From contig JAUHJS010000005.1 of assembly GCA_030412945.1 (NCBI GenBank), positions 235,794-299,793 on the forward strand: a DNA stretch of 64,000 bases. The letters run 5' to 3'. Positions 34,220 to 43,986 of this stretch are shown piece after piece (the first letter of the stretch is position 1; each line of letters starts with the position of its first letter). A program made the position numbers and the translations under genes. Source of the DNA: Shiella aurantiaca. GTDB lineage: Bacteria; Bacteroidota; Bacteroidia; Cytophagales; Cyclobacteriaceae. The notes beneath the pieces are model-generated. The model worked only from the letters and a program-made list of their open reading frames with translations. It was not told where the DNA came from and did not search any database.

Positions 34220-35803
34220 TTAATTCAATGGGATTTGCTTAATCTGCACACCCATATTCACATTCTCCACAGAACCTTTGTAGTTACGTCTTTTCACGTC
34301 TTTGATTTCTACTACAATACGGTCTCCTGGCTTAGCAGGACCTTGGAAGCTGCTCAAATCAGCTACTTCATTGGTTACCTTCATAGGGCCAGCCACTGGA
34401 CGAGAACCTCTCGCTAAGGTAACCTCTGCCTCTGTTACACGGTACTGAGCATCTTTAGGTAGGAAAGACGCAAAACCTTCATCGGGTACTGCCTTTATTT
34501 CCAATCTACGCAATTTAGTAATGCTCTCACCCATTTTTTCGTTAACGGGTTTTCCACCAGCAGTAACAGTAATTTCAGGCTTAGGGATAGGACGCACCTT
34601 GAATGTCTCCGTTCCTAACAAGTTACCTCCGTTATATACACTAAGCTTTACTTCTTTAGAGTTTGGTACAATGGTAACCAAGCCTTTTTTAGCACCTTTT
34701 TCGTTAGTTCCACCTGTTGTTTGGAAAGAAGGATCATAGGCAGCACCTAAAGCAGGTACTTGTACGTTCAGCTCATTACCACAGTTAAGATACAAAGCAG
34801 ACACAGAAGCCGATTGAATCTGGATTACAGGTTTAGTAACGAAATACTCAATGTTATTCGTATATGTGGTATCTCTACCACCAGGTAATTTTACGGTAAT
34901 CTCAGCCTTAAAGGTTTTTTTAGCGTAGCCATCAGCATCATAAGTTCCTGGAGTAGCGGTAAATTCTACTTTACCTTTACCATCGGTTACCGGAATATCT
35001 TTCCCGTCATACTTCATGGTAGGTGTAATCCCAGAGGAAGAGGCCGCAATAAACATCTCAGCTTGGTATTTGGCTCCGGCCGCTACGATTTTTGATTCCG
35101 GTAATACCATGGGAATTACCTTGTCAAATTTCACATCCTCAGCACCTACTTTGCGCGCTAAGTCTTCTAAGGCACGTGCCTCATAAGCTAACACTTCCGT
35201 TTCCAGCTGACTAATAGAAGCCAGACCAGCCGCAGCGGGAGACATCTCAAAAGTCAAGTGAGCGAAATCCTTAGTGTTCTGATTAGGATCATCTTTAAAT
35301 ACTGGGTTGTCTTTACCATCAAGCGCTAATGGTGAAAACGTATCGCCTGTAGATTTAGCAAGGTAAGCAGCATAGTCGTTCAACTTCTTCTGCATCTCAT
35401 TGGCTTTACCTTGGTTAATCATAAGGTTAGCCATATTCTCCTCGTCCTTTGCACCCAACATGTGTCCATTCTCATCTTTACCTCCAGTCACCTCAATAAT
35501 TTCTTCTTTGGTAGCTGTCATGTACGCAAGGAGCTCAGAAGTAGCTTTACGCACTTCTTCGGCATGATTCATTACTTTTACGTCTTCTCCGCGGTTACCC
35601 GCATCGCCAACGGCCTTTTTAATGGCATCTACCTTTTCCTTGTTTTTGACACTGTATTCACCTACCTGTCTTTCCAAACTTTGGTTGATGAAGATAAATT
35701 TTTCAAGTACCGTATTACTTACTTGTAGGGCAAGTAAGGCAGTGAGTACGAGGTACATCATACCCACCATCTTCTGCCTTGGTGTTTCTTTTCCTCCAGC
35801 CAT
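34220..35803 (-). CDS. gldM: Gliding motility / T9SS motor protein GldM
   Basis: 527 residues. One membrane helix near 14-32 (VGMMYLVLTALLALQVSNTV) after a short cytoplasmic start with Arg9, then a long periplasmic part of helical bundle and stacked beta domains. With GldL it forms the proton-driven rotary motor for type IX secretion and gliding. Length and opening match the family. Lies between gldL (45-bp gap) and gldN. Confidence 0.96.
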   Translation of the reverse strand: MAGGKETPRQKMVGMMYLVLTALLALQVSNTVLEKFIFINQSLERQVGEYSVKNKEKVDAIKKAVGDAGNRGEDVKVMNHAEEVRKATSELLAYMTATKEEIIEVTGGKDENGHMLGAKDEENMANLMINQGKANEMQKKLNDYAAYLAKSTGDTFSPLALDGKDNPVFKDDPNQNTKDFAHLTFEMSPAAAGLASISQLETEVLAYEARALEDLARKVGAEDVKFDKVIPMVLPESKIVAAGAKYQAEMFIAASSSGITPTMKYDGKDIPVTDGKGKVEFTATPGTYDADGYAKKTFKAEITVKLPGGRDTTYTNNIEYFVTKPVIQIQSASVSALYLNCGNELNVQVPALGAAYDPSFQTTGGTNEKGAKKGLVTIVPNSKEVKLSVYNGGNLLGTETFKVRPIPKPEITVTAGGKPVNEKMGESITKLRRLEIKAVPDEGFASFLPKDAQYRVTEAEVTLARGSRPVAGPMKVTNEVADLSSFQGPAKPGDRIVVEIKDVKRRNYKGSVENVNMGVQIKQIPLN

Positions 35804-35848
35804 ATTCTATAAGCTTAGGGTTATAATTAATGATTAATACCTATTTAA

Positions 35849-36664
35849 TTACTGCTTCATAGCAGCCAACATGTTACCATACACCTTGTTAAGGGTGGTA
35901 AGGTTACCTGTCAATTTGGTAATCTCGTTCTTGAACTGCTCAGACTCTTTGCTAGCAGCTGACATGCTTTCCATGGCAACAGTCAAGTTTGAGTAGAACT
36001 TGTTCATCGCTTTAATGTGCGTATTGGCATCTTTCAATTCCAATTCGTATACTGAGTTCAAAGCACTAAGGTGTTTAGTGGCTGTTTGAACTTGCATGTG
36101 ATATTCTTTAGAGTCAGCTGAAGCGGAAGCCATTTCTGACATCGCTTGTGCAGTAGAAGCATATGATTTATTCATATCTACCAATGATTTAGAGGCAGTT
36201 TTCACATTGGTAGCATACTCATTGGTAGCCACGGCTGCATCGGCAAGGTTAGACATTTTAGAAGCAGAGTCTGCCAAGTTTTTCATTCCTTTGCCTAAGC
36301 TTTCGATAAGCTCTGGGCCAATTTTAGCACTCTCTAGCATAGTATCCATTTTCTTGCTTACCGACTCGTTTCCTGCACCTACTTTTTTAGGAGAAGATAC
36401 ATCTTCGTAATCGTCATCAAAATCTTCTGCTAGTTCAGGATACACCCTTGACCAGTCTAATTCTGCATGCTTAGGTTCAAAAGCACTTAGGAAGAAAATG
36501 ATAGCTTCCGTGGTAAGACCAATACCAAGCATGGCTGGTGCACCAGGAAGGTGAAGAATTTTAAACATCGCACCTACGATTACAACGGCTGCACCAATAC
36601 CGTATACTTTGGGCATTATCGTTGAAAAGAGAAGTTCGGTAAATCCACCTTTTTTCTGACTCAT
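35849..36664 (-). CDS. gldL: Gliding motility / T9SS motor protein GldL
   Basis: 271 residues. Two membrane helices (about 17-36 and 43-63) hold a buried Glu (near residue 53, GLTTEAIIFFLSAF), the kind of residue proposed for proton coupling. The rest is a long cytoplasmic coiled coil. Forms the motor with GldM. The cytoplasmic tail is the part of the machine a soluble regulator such as CheY-P could reach, which is inference. Confidence 0.95.
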   Translation of the reverse strand: MSQKKGGFTELLFSTIMPKVYGIGAAVVIVGAMFKILHLPGAPAMLGIGLTTEAIIFFLSAFEPKHAELDWSRVYPELAEDFDDDYEDVSSPKKVGAGNESVSKKMDTMLESAKIGPELIESLGKGMKNLADSASKMSNLADAAVATNEYATNVKTASKSLVDMNKSYASTAQAMSEMASASADSKEYHMQVQTATKHLSALNSVYELELKDANTHIKAMNKFYSNLTVAMESMSAASKESEQFKNEITKLTGNLTTLNKVYGNMLAAMKQ

Positions 36665-36729
36665 GTTATTTAATGATTTAGGTTAGTATCGTAATTTAAG
36701 TAAATATTTAAAGTATGAAAATTTTCAGG

Positions 36730-37755
36730 TTAGAATTCTGTTCCTGATGATCTTCCCAAGTGAGTCATCGCACAACGGAAACCTATGAAGGCACGAGTAG
36801 AATCTTTGTATTCGAAAGTACGAGTACCTGTTTCAAGAAAATATGCAATGTCTTTCCATGAACCGCCACGAATCACTTTTCTTGGCTCATCTTCATCAAA
36901 GAAGGTAGGGTTCAAATCCCAAACCAAAGGAACAGAAGAAGGATTGTAGGCATCTTCGCACCATTCAGCCACGTTGCCCGACATGTCATATAGACCAAAG
37001 TCGTTGATAAAATAAGCACCAACTGGAGACGTGTAGGCAAAACCATCATCATAATAGTTACCTCTGCCTGGCTTAAAGTTGGCCAGCATACAGCCCTTGG
37101 CGTTACGGATGTAAGGATTACCCCAAGGATATTTGGCCATATCCCGTCCACCGCGAGCCGCATATTCCCATTCTGCTTCAGAAGGCAATCGGAAATTAGG
37201 CATGGGGAACAAACCCCTTGAAGCACGGTATGAGTTCAGATAGGTAGTTCTCCATCGACTAAAATACTTGGCCGCTTCCCAATCTACCCCTACTACAGGG
37301 TAATCATCGAAGGCCGGGTGGAAATAATAGTACTCCATCATTGGGTCGCCCATGTGATGGGTAAAATCTTTCACCCATACCGTGGTGTCAGGATACAACT
37401 CTTTCATTACGAAGTCTTCACCCAAAACACTCATAGAGTCTTGAATGATGGCATTCATAAACTGGCGGTACTCATTATTGGTTATTTCTGTCATATCCAT
37501 AAAGAAAGGACCAATGGTTACCTGCTTATTAAAGTTGATTTGAGTGGCGGCTACATCTTGATCGGCCTGACCCATGTGAAAGGTACCAGCCGGAACAGGG
37601 ACCATCCCATAAGGGACCGTCATTGTGAAACCTTCGCGCCCTTGTACACCTACAAGTTCACCGTTGTCACTACCTGATCCTCCTCCGAAGAGCCCACAGC
37701 TTTGCATGGAAACTGCAAAACAAAATGAGGATAAAGCGAACAATGCTTTTTTCAT
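36730..37755 (-). CDS. gldK: Gliding motility / T9SS lipoprotein GldK
   Basis: About 341 residues. Lipoprotein signal MKKALFALSSFCFAVSMQSC (acylated Cys20), then a formylglycine-generating-enzyme-like (SUMF1) domain with GTFHMGQ, SEAEWEYAARGG, SGNVAEWCEDAY, VIRGGSWKD and GFRCAM. In the T9SS it makes a periplasmic ring with GldN rather than acting as an enzyme. ATG 37755 gives a normal signal peptide; ATG 37773 would add six residues. First of the four-gene gld run. Confidence 0.95.
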   Translation of the reverse strand: MKKALFALSSFCFAVSMQSCGLFGGGSGSDNGELVGVQGREGFTMTVPYGMVPVPAGTFHMGQADQDVAATQINFNKQVTIGPFFMDMTEITNNEYRQFMNAIIQDSMSVLGEDFVMKELYPDTTVWVKDFTHHMGDPMMEYYYFHPAFDDYPVVGVDWEAAKYFSRWRTTYLNSYRASRGLFPMPNFRLPSEAEWEYAARGGRDMAKYPWGNPYIRNAKGCMLANFKPGRGNYYDDGFAYTSPVGAYFINDFGLYDMSGNVAEWCEDAYNPSSVPLVWDLNPTFFDEDEPRKVIRGGSWKDIAYFLETGTRTFEYKDSTRAFIGFRCAMTHLGRSSGTEF

Positions 37756-37942
37756 AACTAACAAATTATTCATTACACCAAGTTTCGTAAATATAAGAAC
37801 TTCCCATAATTAATTCGGGAAATTCAAAATTATTATACTGCCCTATTCGGGACTTTTCTATACACCTACTATTTATTACGTTGTAAGAAATATGTATTAA
37901 ACAACACGTTTTAATTTGCAAAACTTTCTGCAAATAGTGCAA

Positions 37943-38899
37943 TTAATGCCTAAAACGCGGTGTTCTAACAACTTTCTTTCCAACATCTGCCGCTACCGGA
38001 AGCTGATATGAAAGTAAGATTTCATGAGAAGTTGCTTGTTTTGCAGCTTGAGCAGAAATCACATAATCAAATCCGTATCCCAGTTTGAGCGAATTATCTT
38101 TAAACAAACTGTAGCCTAAGAGTACCGAAGCCGACTCGGCTTGACGAAAACTAAGCCCGCCCCACATTTTATCTTTGAACGTACCGATAACGCCCAAATC
38201 AAAGGAATATTCATTGAAATCGGTTTTTACTAAGAAAGTAGGCGTAATGGTAAGGTTGTAATTGAATTCGTAATCGTAGCCTGCAGTAATATAGGCATGA
38301 TTTTCTAGGGCATTGCGGTATTTGTCGTTGCCGAAGTTAAACTCTCCTTTAATAAGGTGATTGAAACTCATACCAACGTAAAACTTTTCATGTTGAAGAT
38401 GGAAGCCCAAAGCTAAGTCGGGACGTATTTGCGATTCCTTTCCATCAGCGACCGCAGGATCGTCCGGATGAATCAATCGATATTCGGTAAAATTAATGGT
38501 TTGCGAAAAAACACCTCCACGTAAGCCAAAGCTTAACTTGGTATTTTTAATCGGAAGGTGATAGGCGTACGATACTTGCGCCTGAAGATTGTTCAAAGGC
38601 CCCAACATATCGTTGGCTGCAAAAAAGCCCACCCCACTGTTAATTTTGAACACCGGTGCAGATAAGCTGAACACCTGTGTGGTAGGCGCCCCCCCTTGAC
38701 CAACTGTAGGATTGTATCCCGCCCACTGGCTTCTGTGAATGGCAGTAAATTTGGTAATTCCTTCCACTCCCGTATAGCCAGGGTTGTAAAACAACTGGTT
38801 GAACATAAACTGGGAAAACTGAGGGTCTTGCTGACCCAATACCCTATGTGTATTCAATAGCAAGCCAAAAAACAAAAGCTTCAGTACTAACTTCTTCAT
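37943..38899 (-). CDS. PorP/SprF-family outer-membrane protein
   Basis: About 318 residues with a signal peptide ending near VLGQQ and the family signature DPQFSQFMFNQLFYNPGYTG, then a beta-barrel of about 14 strands. PorP/SprF proteins are type IX secretion components or partners that hold secreted adhesins at the surface. It lies directly upstream of gldK in the same direction, the usual porP-K-L-M-N order. ATG 38899 is used in preference to an upstream TTG. Confidence 0.9.
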   Translation of the reverse strand: MKKLVLKLLFFGLLLNTHRVLGQQDPQFSQFMFNQLFYNPGYTGVEGITKFTAIHRSQWAGYNPTVGQGGAPTTQVFSLSAPVFKINSGVGFFAANDMLGPLNNLQAQVSYAYHLPIKNTKLSFGLRGGVFSQTINFTEYRLIHPDDPAVADGKESQIRPDLALGFHLQHEKFYVGMSFNHLIKGEFNFGNDKYRNALENHAYITAGYDYEFNYNLTITPTFLVKTDFNEYSFDLGVIGTFKDKMWGGLSFRQAESASVLLGYSLFKDNSLKLGYGFDYVISAQAAKQATSHEILLSYQLPVAADVGKKVVRTPRFRH

Positions 38900-39013
38900 T
38901 GTGTATATCAAAAAGTGGCTTTAAATATAGAAATTTTTTAAAACTAAAACCTAACAGAAGAATTTAATTATCAAAAAGATAATGTAATGTACTAAAGCTT
39001 TTGTTTAAGTAAA

Positions 39014-39799
39014 TCAAAGTCCATTGGCCTTTTTGATGTATACTTCGAGTGCCCCTGTCATAGAGGGTGCATTGGGCTGAGGGGCCTCAATGTCCAAAAT
39101 CAGGTTGGCATCGAGTACCGCTTGGGCTGTGGTAGGTCCAAAGGCAGCAATACGTGTATTGTTTTGCTTAAAATCAGGAAAATTCACGAAAAGAGAATTT
39201 ACTCCGGAAGGGCTAAAAAAGGCCAGTATGTCATAATTTACATCAGCCAAATCAGACAAATCGCTGGCTACAGTTTCGTAGATAATGGCTTCGGTAAACT
39301 GTATACCTTCTTTTTCCAAGAACTCAGGAATGTCGTTTTTACGAATATTGGAACAAGGGAAGATAAACTTCTCGTTTTTATGCTTTTTCAGGATTTCAAT
39401 TAAATCCTCGGCTGTTTTCTCCCCTACAAATACCTTTCTCTTACGAACCACGATGTATTTCTGTAAGTAGTTGGCGGTTTGCTCAGAAATACAGAAGTAT
39501 TTCATATCGGCAGAAATCTCAATTTTTCCTTCACTACACAAAGAAAAGAAGTGGTCTACCGCATTGCGGCTAGTAAAAATGACGGCCGTGTGATTGGCCA
39601 CATCAATTTTTTGTCTTCTGAACTCCTTAATGTCTACAGGCTCGATATGAATAAACGGGCGGAAATCGATTTTCAGCTTGTACTTTTCAGCGAGGGCGTA
39701 ATAGGGTGATTTAGGGTCTGTTGGCTTTGGCTGAGATACCAGAATGCTTTTCACTTTATTCATTCTGTCCTTTACCACTTTGCTCATTGCGTCACTCAT
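39014..39799 (-). CDS. hemD: Uroporphyrinogen-III synthase
   Basis: 261 residues, the two-domain HemD fold, with HTAVIFTSRNAVDHFF, KYFCISEQTANYL and YDILAFFSPSGVNSLF. It closes hydroxymethylbilane to uroporphyrinogen III on the way to haem. Sequence conservation in this family is low; the call rests on these motifs and on length. Several ATGs near the start (39799, 39787, 39763) are possible. It sits between porP and the DUF4271 gene, an arrangement common in Bacteroidota. Confidence 0.85.
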   Translation of the reverse strand: MSDAMSKVVKDRMNKVKSILVSQPKPTDPKSPYYALAEKYKLKIDFRPFIHIEPVDIKEFRRQKIDVANHTAVIFTSRNAVDHFFSLCSEGKIEISADMKYFCISEQTANYLQKYIVVRKRKVFVGEKTAEDLIEILKKHKNEKFIFPCSNIRKNDIPEFLEKEGIQFTEAIIYETVASDLSDLADVNYDILAFFSPSGVNSLFVNFPDFKQNNTRIAAFGPTTAQAVLDANLILDIEAPQPNAPSMTGALEVYIKKANGL

Positions 39800-39841
39800 G
39801 CAAAATCTCCGTTAGAGGTAAAAACAATTCTGTGGATGCTA

Positions 39842-40966
39842 TTAACTGAATATTTTGAATCCCACTACTAATGGAATCAGTTCAGTGGCGCAAAGGTAAG
39901 CAATTAAATGAAGATTTTGAAAACCTGTTTGCCTCAATAATTTGAAAAACAACAACAAAACTCTAAATAATGAAAAAAGAAAGGTGGCTATCAATATCAG
40001 GTTCAGCAGGATTGAAGAGCCTGATATCCAATGCAACATGCTGTATACCAGCACAAACAAACCCATAAAGAATACAAGGGAAAGCTGCATGTAATCAATA
40101 AAATGACCCGTTTGATTGGCCCGTAAACCGAAAAGTATACTACAGTAATAAATCAAAAGAAACTTGGCGGCAATCACCATAAAGATAATAAGAGAAGAGG
40201 TAAGCCAACTAAGCCAAATGGTATAAGCGTTCATCTCAGCCAAAAAAGCGATGATACCGGGCGTTTGATCACCAAACTGTACCAAGCCAATGAGCAACAT
40301 ACCCAAAGCCAAGCTCAAAATGGCAAAAAACAAAAGGTTAATAGGGTTGATGGGCTTTAGTCGGCTGTAGGCTTCATCTCTGCTGCGGGTGGAGAAAATG
40401 GTGCGCACGGAAAAAAGCTCTTGAAAAGTACGCCCGTAGAATACCCGTAACAAGGCTAGGCCAATGAGTACGAGCAAACCCGCCAGATAGAAAAAGTAGT
40501 AAAAGCTTTGGTCGTCTAAGCGCACCTTGGGCAAATCTTCCAATGCCCCTACCTTTAGGTTGGTGTCCTTATCGCTACTCAACACACGGCTTTGTATCGT
40601 TTTGGAAAGTCCTTCTTTGTTAAATAGCTGCACATGCACCGTTCCTTCATATCCTTTACCGACAAGGCTATCTACATTAAGCTTCAAAACCCTATCGGAA
40701 GGAGTATAAAATACTACCTGATTATTAATAAAAAGACTTGTGCTGGCATTTAAGGAAAGTACCACCTGCTGCCCCTTGTAACGTTCCAGACTAATAGGAA
40801 TAAGTAAAGATTGCAGAGTAGATAAAGGTTGGTTGGTGTACGGATAGAGGGTTTTGTCTTCGGCATCATATATCTGCCAAGCTTTTTTCAAATCCTCAAT
40901 CACCACCGATTGGGCTTGTATCCCTAAGCTTATGAATAAAAAGAGGGAAGAAAGAAATAAACGCAT
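39842..40966 (-). CDS. DUF4271-type membrane protein
   Basis: About 374 residues: signal peptide (MRLFLSSLFLFISLGIQAQS), a periplasmic beta-rich part (about 20-140), then six or seven membrane helices (about 155-370). Such DUF4271 proteins are found beside hemD in many Bacteroidota; the function is not known. ATG 40966 was chosen because it opens a clean signal peptide; the longer frame would begin at TTG. Confidence 0.65.
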   Translation of the reverse strand: MRLFLSSLFLFISLGIQAQSVVIEDLKKAWQIYDAEDKTLYPYTNQPLSTLQSLLIPISLERYKGQQVVLSLNASTSLFINNQVVFYTPSDRVLKLNVDSLVGKGYEGTVHVQLFNKEGLSKTIQSRVLSSDKDTNLKVGALEDLPKVRLDDQSFYYFFYLAGLLVLIGLALLRVFYGRTFQELFSVRTIFSTRSRDEAYSRLKPINPINLLFFAILSLALGMLLIGLVQFGDQTPGIIAFLAEMNAYTIWLSWLTSSLIIFMVIAAKFLLIYYCSILFGLRANQTGHFIDYMQLSLVFFMGLFVLVYSMLHWISGSSILLNLILIATFLFSLFRVLLLFFKLLRQTGFQNLHLIAYLCATELIPLVVGFKIFS

Positions 40967-41014
40967 GCACAAAAAATTAAACGATAACGAGGCTAAATTA
41001 CGCAAGCAGATTGC

Positions 41015-42733
41015 CTAAAACCTACTAACAAAGCCAAAATGTACAACAGAATAGTTTAATCCAAACTTTTGGGAGGCCGATTGGCCAAGAGCATAAGCTA
41101 ATTTCAGATTTCCTCCTTTCACAGCCAACTGCATACCTACCCCAAAGGCGCGAGGCCAGTCTACCGTGTATTGCTGTGGAATATCAAGAGCCAGATAAGC
41201 CTGATCAGCCAATAGATAGAGGAAAGATTCATCAGAGAACATGAACCGATATTCAAGATTGGCCAAGGCATAGCGGCTGGCAAAGAAATAGTTTTCGGTG
41301 AACCCTCTCAAACTTTGCAAGCCACCCAATCGGTATACTTCATTTTTGAAAAAGGCCGAACCCAGCAGTGCTTCGGTCTGTACACGCATCATCAGTACCG
41401 TTTGCTTGCTCAAAGAAAAATAGTGAGTGGCCGCTCCGCGTAGCCGATACGCGTTGGTTTGTGTATCTAAGCCTTCGTACAGTTCCTGTGGTACAGCCGT
41501 ATTTCTTACAATTCTACGATTGCCTACCCCAGCCTTAAGGGAATAGGCACCTCCTTTTCGTGGAGCAGGCACGTTTTTACGAGAAGCAAAAGCATAGCCC
41601 CACTCAAAAAAACTCGTACGGCTGTCTATCACATCGGGTAAAGTGGCAATATCTTCCTCCACGGAAAGCACAGTAGCATTGTGTTGGGAAAACGATACCT
41701 CAAAACTGCTGCGCGACCGAAAGGCATAGCCCAGATCCAACTGGGTACGCTGCTGAATGAACAGGGTATCTTCTTTTAGTAAATGAAATCGGCCAACCAC
41801 ATCGATAGGCGTGGAAAACACCCTGGGGTAACGCAATTCAGCTTGCAGGCTTTGGGAACGGGGCTTGAGGCGTTGCCAATTAATACCGAGGTATTTGCCA
41901 GAGTTAAACAGATTATGCAATTGCAGATTCAGCTGACCTGTAAGCAGGGTTCTTCCCTCAGGGCCATTTTCGGGAGTAAAGCCCAGCAAAAAGTCCAATT
42001 CGTTTACCCGCACCTTTTGCAAATCCATTTGCACATAGGCCTTGTTGTTTTTAAAATACACCTTTGGCGGATTACCGATTCGTACATAGGGTAATTGCTC
42101 TATCCTATCTACCATACCCTCAATTTCCCTTTGTGCATACATTCCTCCTCTCTCCATGCCCAAATAAGCTTGCATAAAGCGCATCGATACGCCCGCCTCA
42201 GAAGGAATGAGCAGGGAATCGTAGGTGATGAGTGGGCCGTAGGAGAAACGTAAGCTTAGGGAAACTTGATCATCATCTATCCGAACGCTATCGAACCGAT
42301 AGGCCACTAGCGGAAATCCGTGATTCACAAAAAAATCCAAGCGACTTTGGGCCATGCGCTGGAGGCTACGCAAGCGGAGCGTTGTACCTTCTGATGGCCA
42401 AAAAGTAGGTTTGGTAAGGGCCATGGTGTCTACCACATCAAGGGACTTCAGCAGGTATTTGTTATTCAGCTCGAAGAAAACCAATACCCTCTCCTTTTGG
42501 TATTCGAGTGAATAATTGGCACCCAAAAATCCTTGCTTTTGCAAATCGCGATAGAGCTCTTCTGCCATTCTGCCGATAGAGAGGCTATCCCCTTCGCCCT
42601 GCAAAGGATTCATTTTCTTAATTATGCGGGCGTCCGCTCGATTTGCTTGGATTTGCCACGTATATTTGCCTTGTGCCTGTGCCCAAAGGCCGACAGCTAG
42701 CATCCACAAAAGCAAAAATACCCGAATACCCAT
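41015..42733 (-). CDS. Omp85-superfamily outer-membrane protein
   Basis: 572 residues with a signal peptide (cleavage near AQAQG), two or three POTRA-like units (about 40-230), and a C-terminal barrel with the RGF motif (GLQSLRGFTENYFF). The last residue is Phe, as expected for barrel insertion. Resembles TamA/BamA-type proteins but is shorter than BamA (about 800). Role in membrane protein insertion or surface export is inferred. It diverges from hemW with only 17 bp between the start codons. Confidence 0.8.
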   Translation of the reverse strand: MGIRVFLLLWMLAVGLWAQAQGKYTWQIQANRADARIIKKMNPLQGEGDSLSIGRMAEELYRDLQKQGFLGANYSLEYQKERVLVFFELNNKYLLKSLDVVDTMALTKPTFWPSEGTTLRLRSLQRMAQSRLDFFVNHGFPLVAYRFDSVRIDDDQVSLSLRFSYGPLITYDSLLIPSEAGVSMRFMQAYLGMERGGMYAQREIEGMVDRIEQLPYVRIGNPPKVYFKNNKAYVQMDLQKVRVNELDFLLGFTPENGPEGRTLLTGQLNLQLHNLFNSGKYLGINWQRLKPRSQSLQAELRYPRVFSTPIDVVGRFHLLKEDTLFIQQRTQLDLGYAFRSRSSFEVSFSQHNATVLSVEEDIATLPDVIDSRTSFFEWGYAFASRKNVPAPRKGGAYSLKAGVGNRRIVRNTAVPQELYEGLDTQTNAYRLRGAATHYFSLSKQTVLMMRVQTEALLGSAFFKNEVYRLGGLQSLRGFTENYFFASRYALANLEYRFMFSDESFLYLLADQAYLALDIPQQYTVDWPRAFGVGMQLAVKGGNLKLAYALGQSASQKFGLNYSVVHFGFVSRF

Positions 42734-42750
42734 CCTGTAAAATAAACGAA

Positions 42751-43884
42751 TTGGCCGGAATATACATACATATCCCCTTTTGCAAACAAGCCTGCTATTA
42801 CTGCGACTTTCATTTTAGTACGTCATTAGCCCAAAAAGAAAATCTGCTCCGCTGCCTCCAACAGGAACTGCACGTACAGAAAGATTACCTTGGTGGCGCC
42901 CCTATTGAAACGGTTTATTTAGGCGGGGGCACTCCTTCTATACTATCTCAAAAAGAACTGGGCGATTTACTCAATACTGTCCGTGCTTTATATGCTGTAA
43001 GTCCACAAGCGGAAATTACTTTGGAAGCTAATCCAGATGACTTAAGTCTCACACACTTACAGGAACTCTACCAGTTGGGAATTAACCGATTAAGTATTGG
43101 TATTCAGAGTTTTAACAATGGATTTTTACACAGTATGAACCGCGCCCACAATGCGGAAGAGGCTCTGGCCGCCATACATTTGGCCCGACAAGCGGGGTTT
43201 TCCAATATCAGTGCCGACCTCATTTATGCCTTTCCGCACAGCGACCATAGCCTTTGGCAAGCCGATTTGCAACAAATGCTGGCCTTTCGGCCTGAACACA
43301 TTTCGGCCTATTGCCTTACGGTGGAAGAAAAAACCGTTTTGGGAAAATGGACAAAGAAAGGGAGCTTTCAGCCAGCTGATGAGGAGTTTGCGGCCCATCA
43401 GTTTGAACAATTGCAACAGGCTCTTGCTGAGGCGGGCTACATTCAATATGAGGTCTCAAATTTTTGCTTGCCGGGCTATGAATCCAAGCATAACAGTAAT
43501 TATTGGAAACAAACGCCCTATCTGGGCATTGGCCCTTCCGCCCATTCGTATGACGGGCATTCCCGTCAGTACAATATTTCCAATAATGCCCTATACTGTA
43601 AATCCATCGAAAAAGGAGAACTACCATGTGAGAAGGAAATCCTGAGTCAGGAAAATGCCATTAACGAATACCTAATGACTAACCTGCGGACGGTTTGGGG
43701 CTGTGATTCTTCCTTTCTGGAGAAACAGTATGATTTTCAGTGGCTTCCTGAGCAGCTAACCTATATCCAAGCGCTTGTAGCAAAAGGCCTTGCCCACTTT
43801 GAGCAGGGAGTATTACGTTTGAGTCCGCAAGGATTATTGCTAGCCGATAAAATTGCCGCAGACCTATTTGTGGAAGAATCCTAA
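42751..43884 (+). CDS. hemW: HemW-type radical SAM protein
   Basis: About 377 residues. The start is TTG 42751, giving AGIYIHIPFCKQACYYCDFH with the radical SAM CxxxCxxC; Bacteroidota homologues begin this way and no closer ATG exists. Later motifs are YLGGGTPS, EANPDDLS, GINRLSIGIQSF and NYWKQTPYLGIGPSAHS. HemW is a haem-binding chaperone, and proteins of this kind are often mis-called coproporphyrinogen oxidase (HemN). hemD lies about 3 kb away. Confidence 0.88.
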   Translation: MAGIYIHIPFCKQACYYCDFHFSTSLAQKENLLRCLQQELHVQKDYLGGAPIETVYLGGGTPSILSQKELGDLLNTVRALYAVSPQAEITLEANPDDLSLTHLQELYQLGINRLSIGIQSFNNGFLHSMNRAHNAEEALAAIHLARQAGFSNISADLIYAFPHSDHSLWQADLQQMLAFRPEHISAYCLTVEEKTVLGKWTKKGSFQPADEEFAAHQFEQLQQALAEAGYIQYEVSNFCLPGYESKHNSNYWKQTPYLGIGPSAHSYDGHSRQYNISNNALYCKSIEKGELPCEKEILSQENAINEYLMTNLRTVWGCDSSFLEKQYDFQWLPEQLTYIQALVAKGLAHFEQGVLRLSPQGLLLADKIAADLFVEES

Positions 43885-43986
43885 AAAGCGACCATTCAGC
43901 GATAAATTTCGCCCTTGGCATAGGCCGCCCCTGTGTTTTGCCCAATAATTCATTTACTTTATGTCCGTTTATACTTTCATTACCTC

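Noticed and set aside
37797..37855. TTCCC...GGGAA symmetry and two ATTCGGGA copies upstream of gldK, with TATTCGGG also before sprE
   Set aside because: Eight-base matches that also occur inside genes (for example the Omp85 start region); too short to call a T9SS regulon motif.
37914..37935. Hairpin ATTTGCA/TGCAAAT after the porP/sprF stop
   Set aside because: AT-rich with no T-run in the direction of transcription, so not called a terminator.
42751..43884. Coproporphyrinogen III oxidase (HemN)
   Set aside because: The N-terminus (AGIYIHIPFCKQACYYCDFH) and shorter length fit HemW, which shares the radical SAM motif but not the oxidase role.
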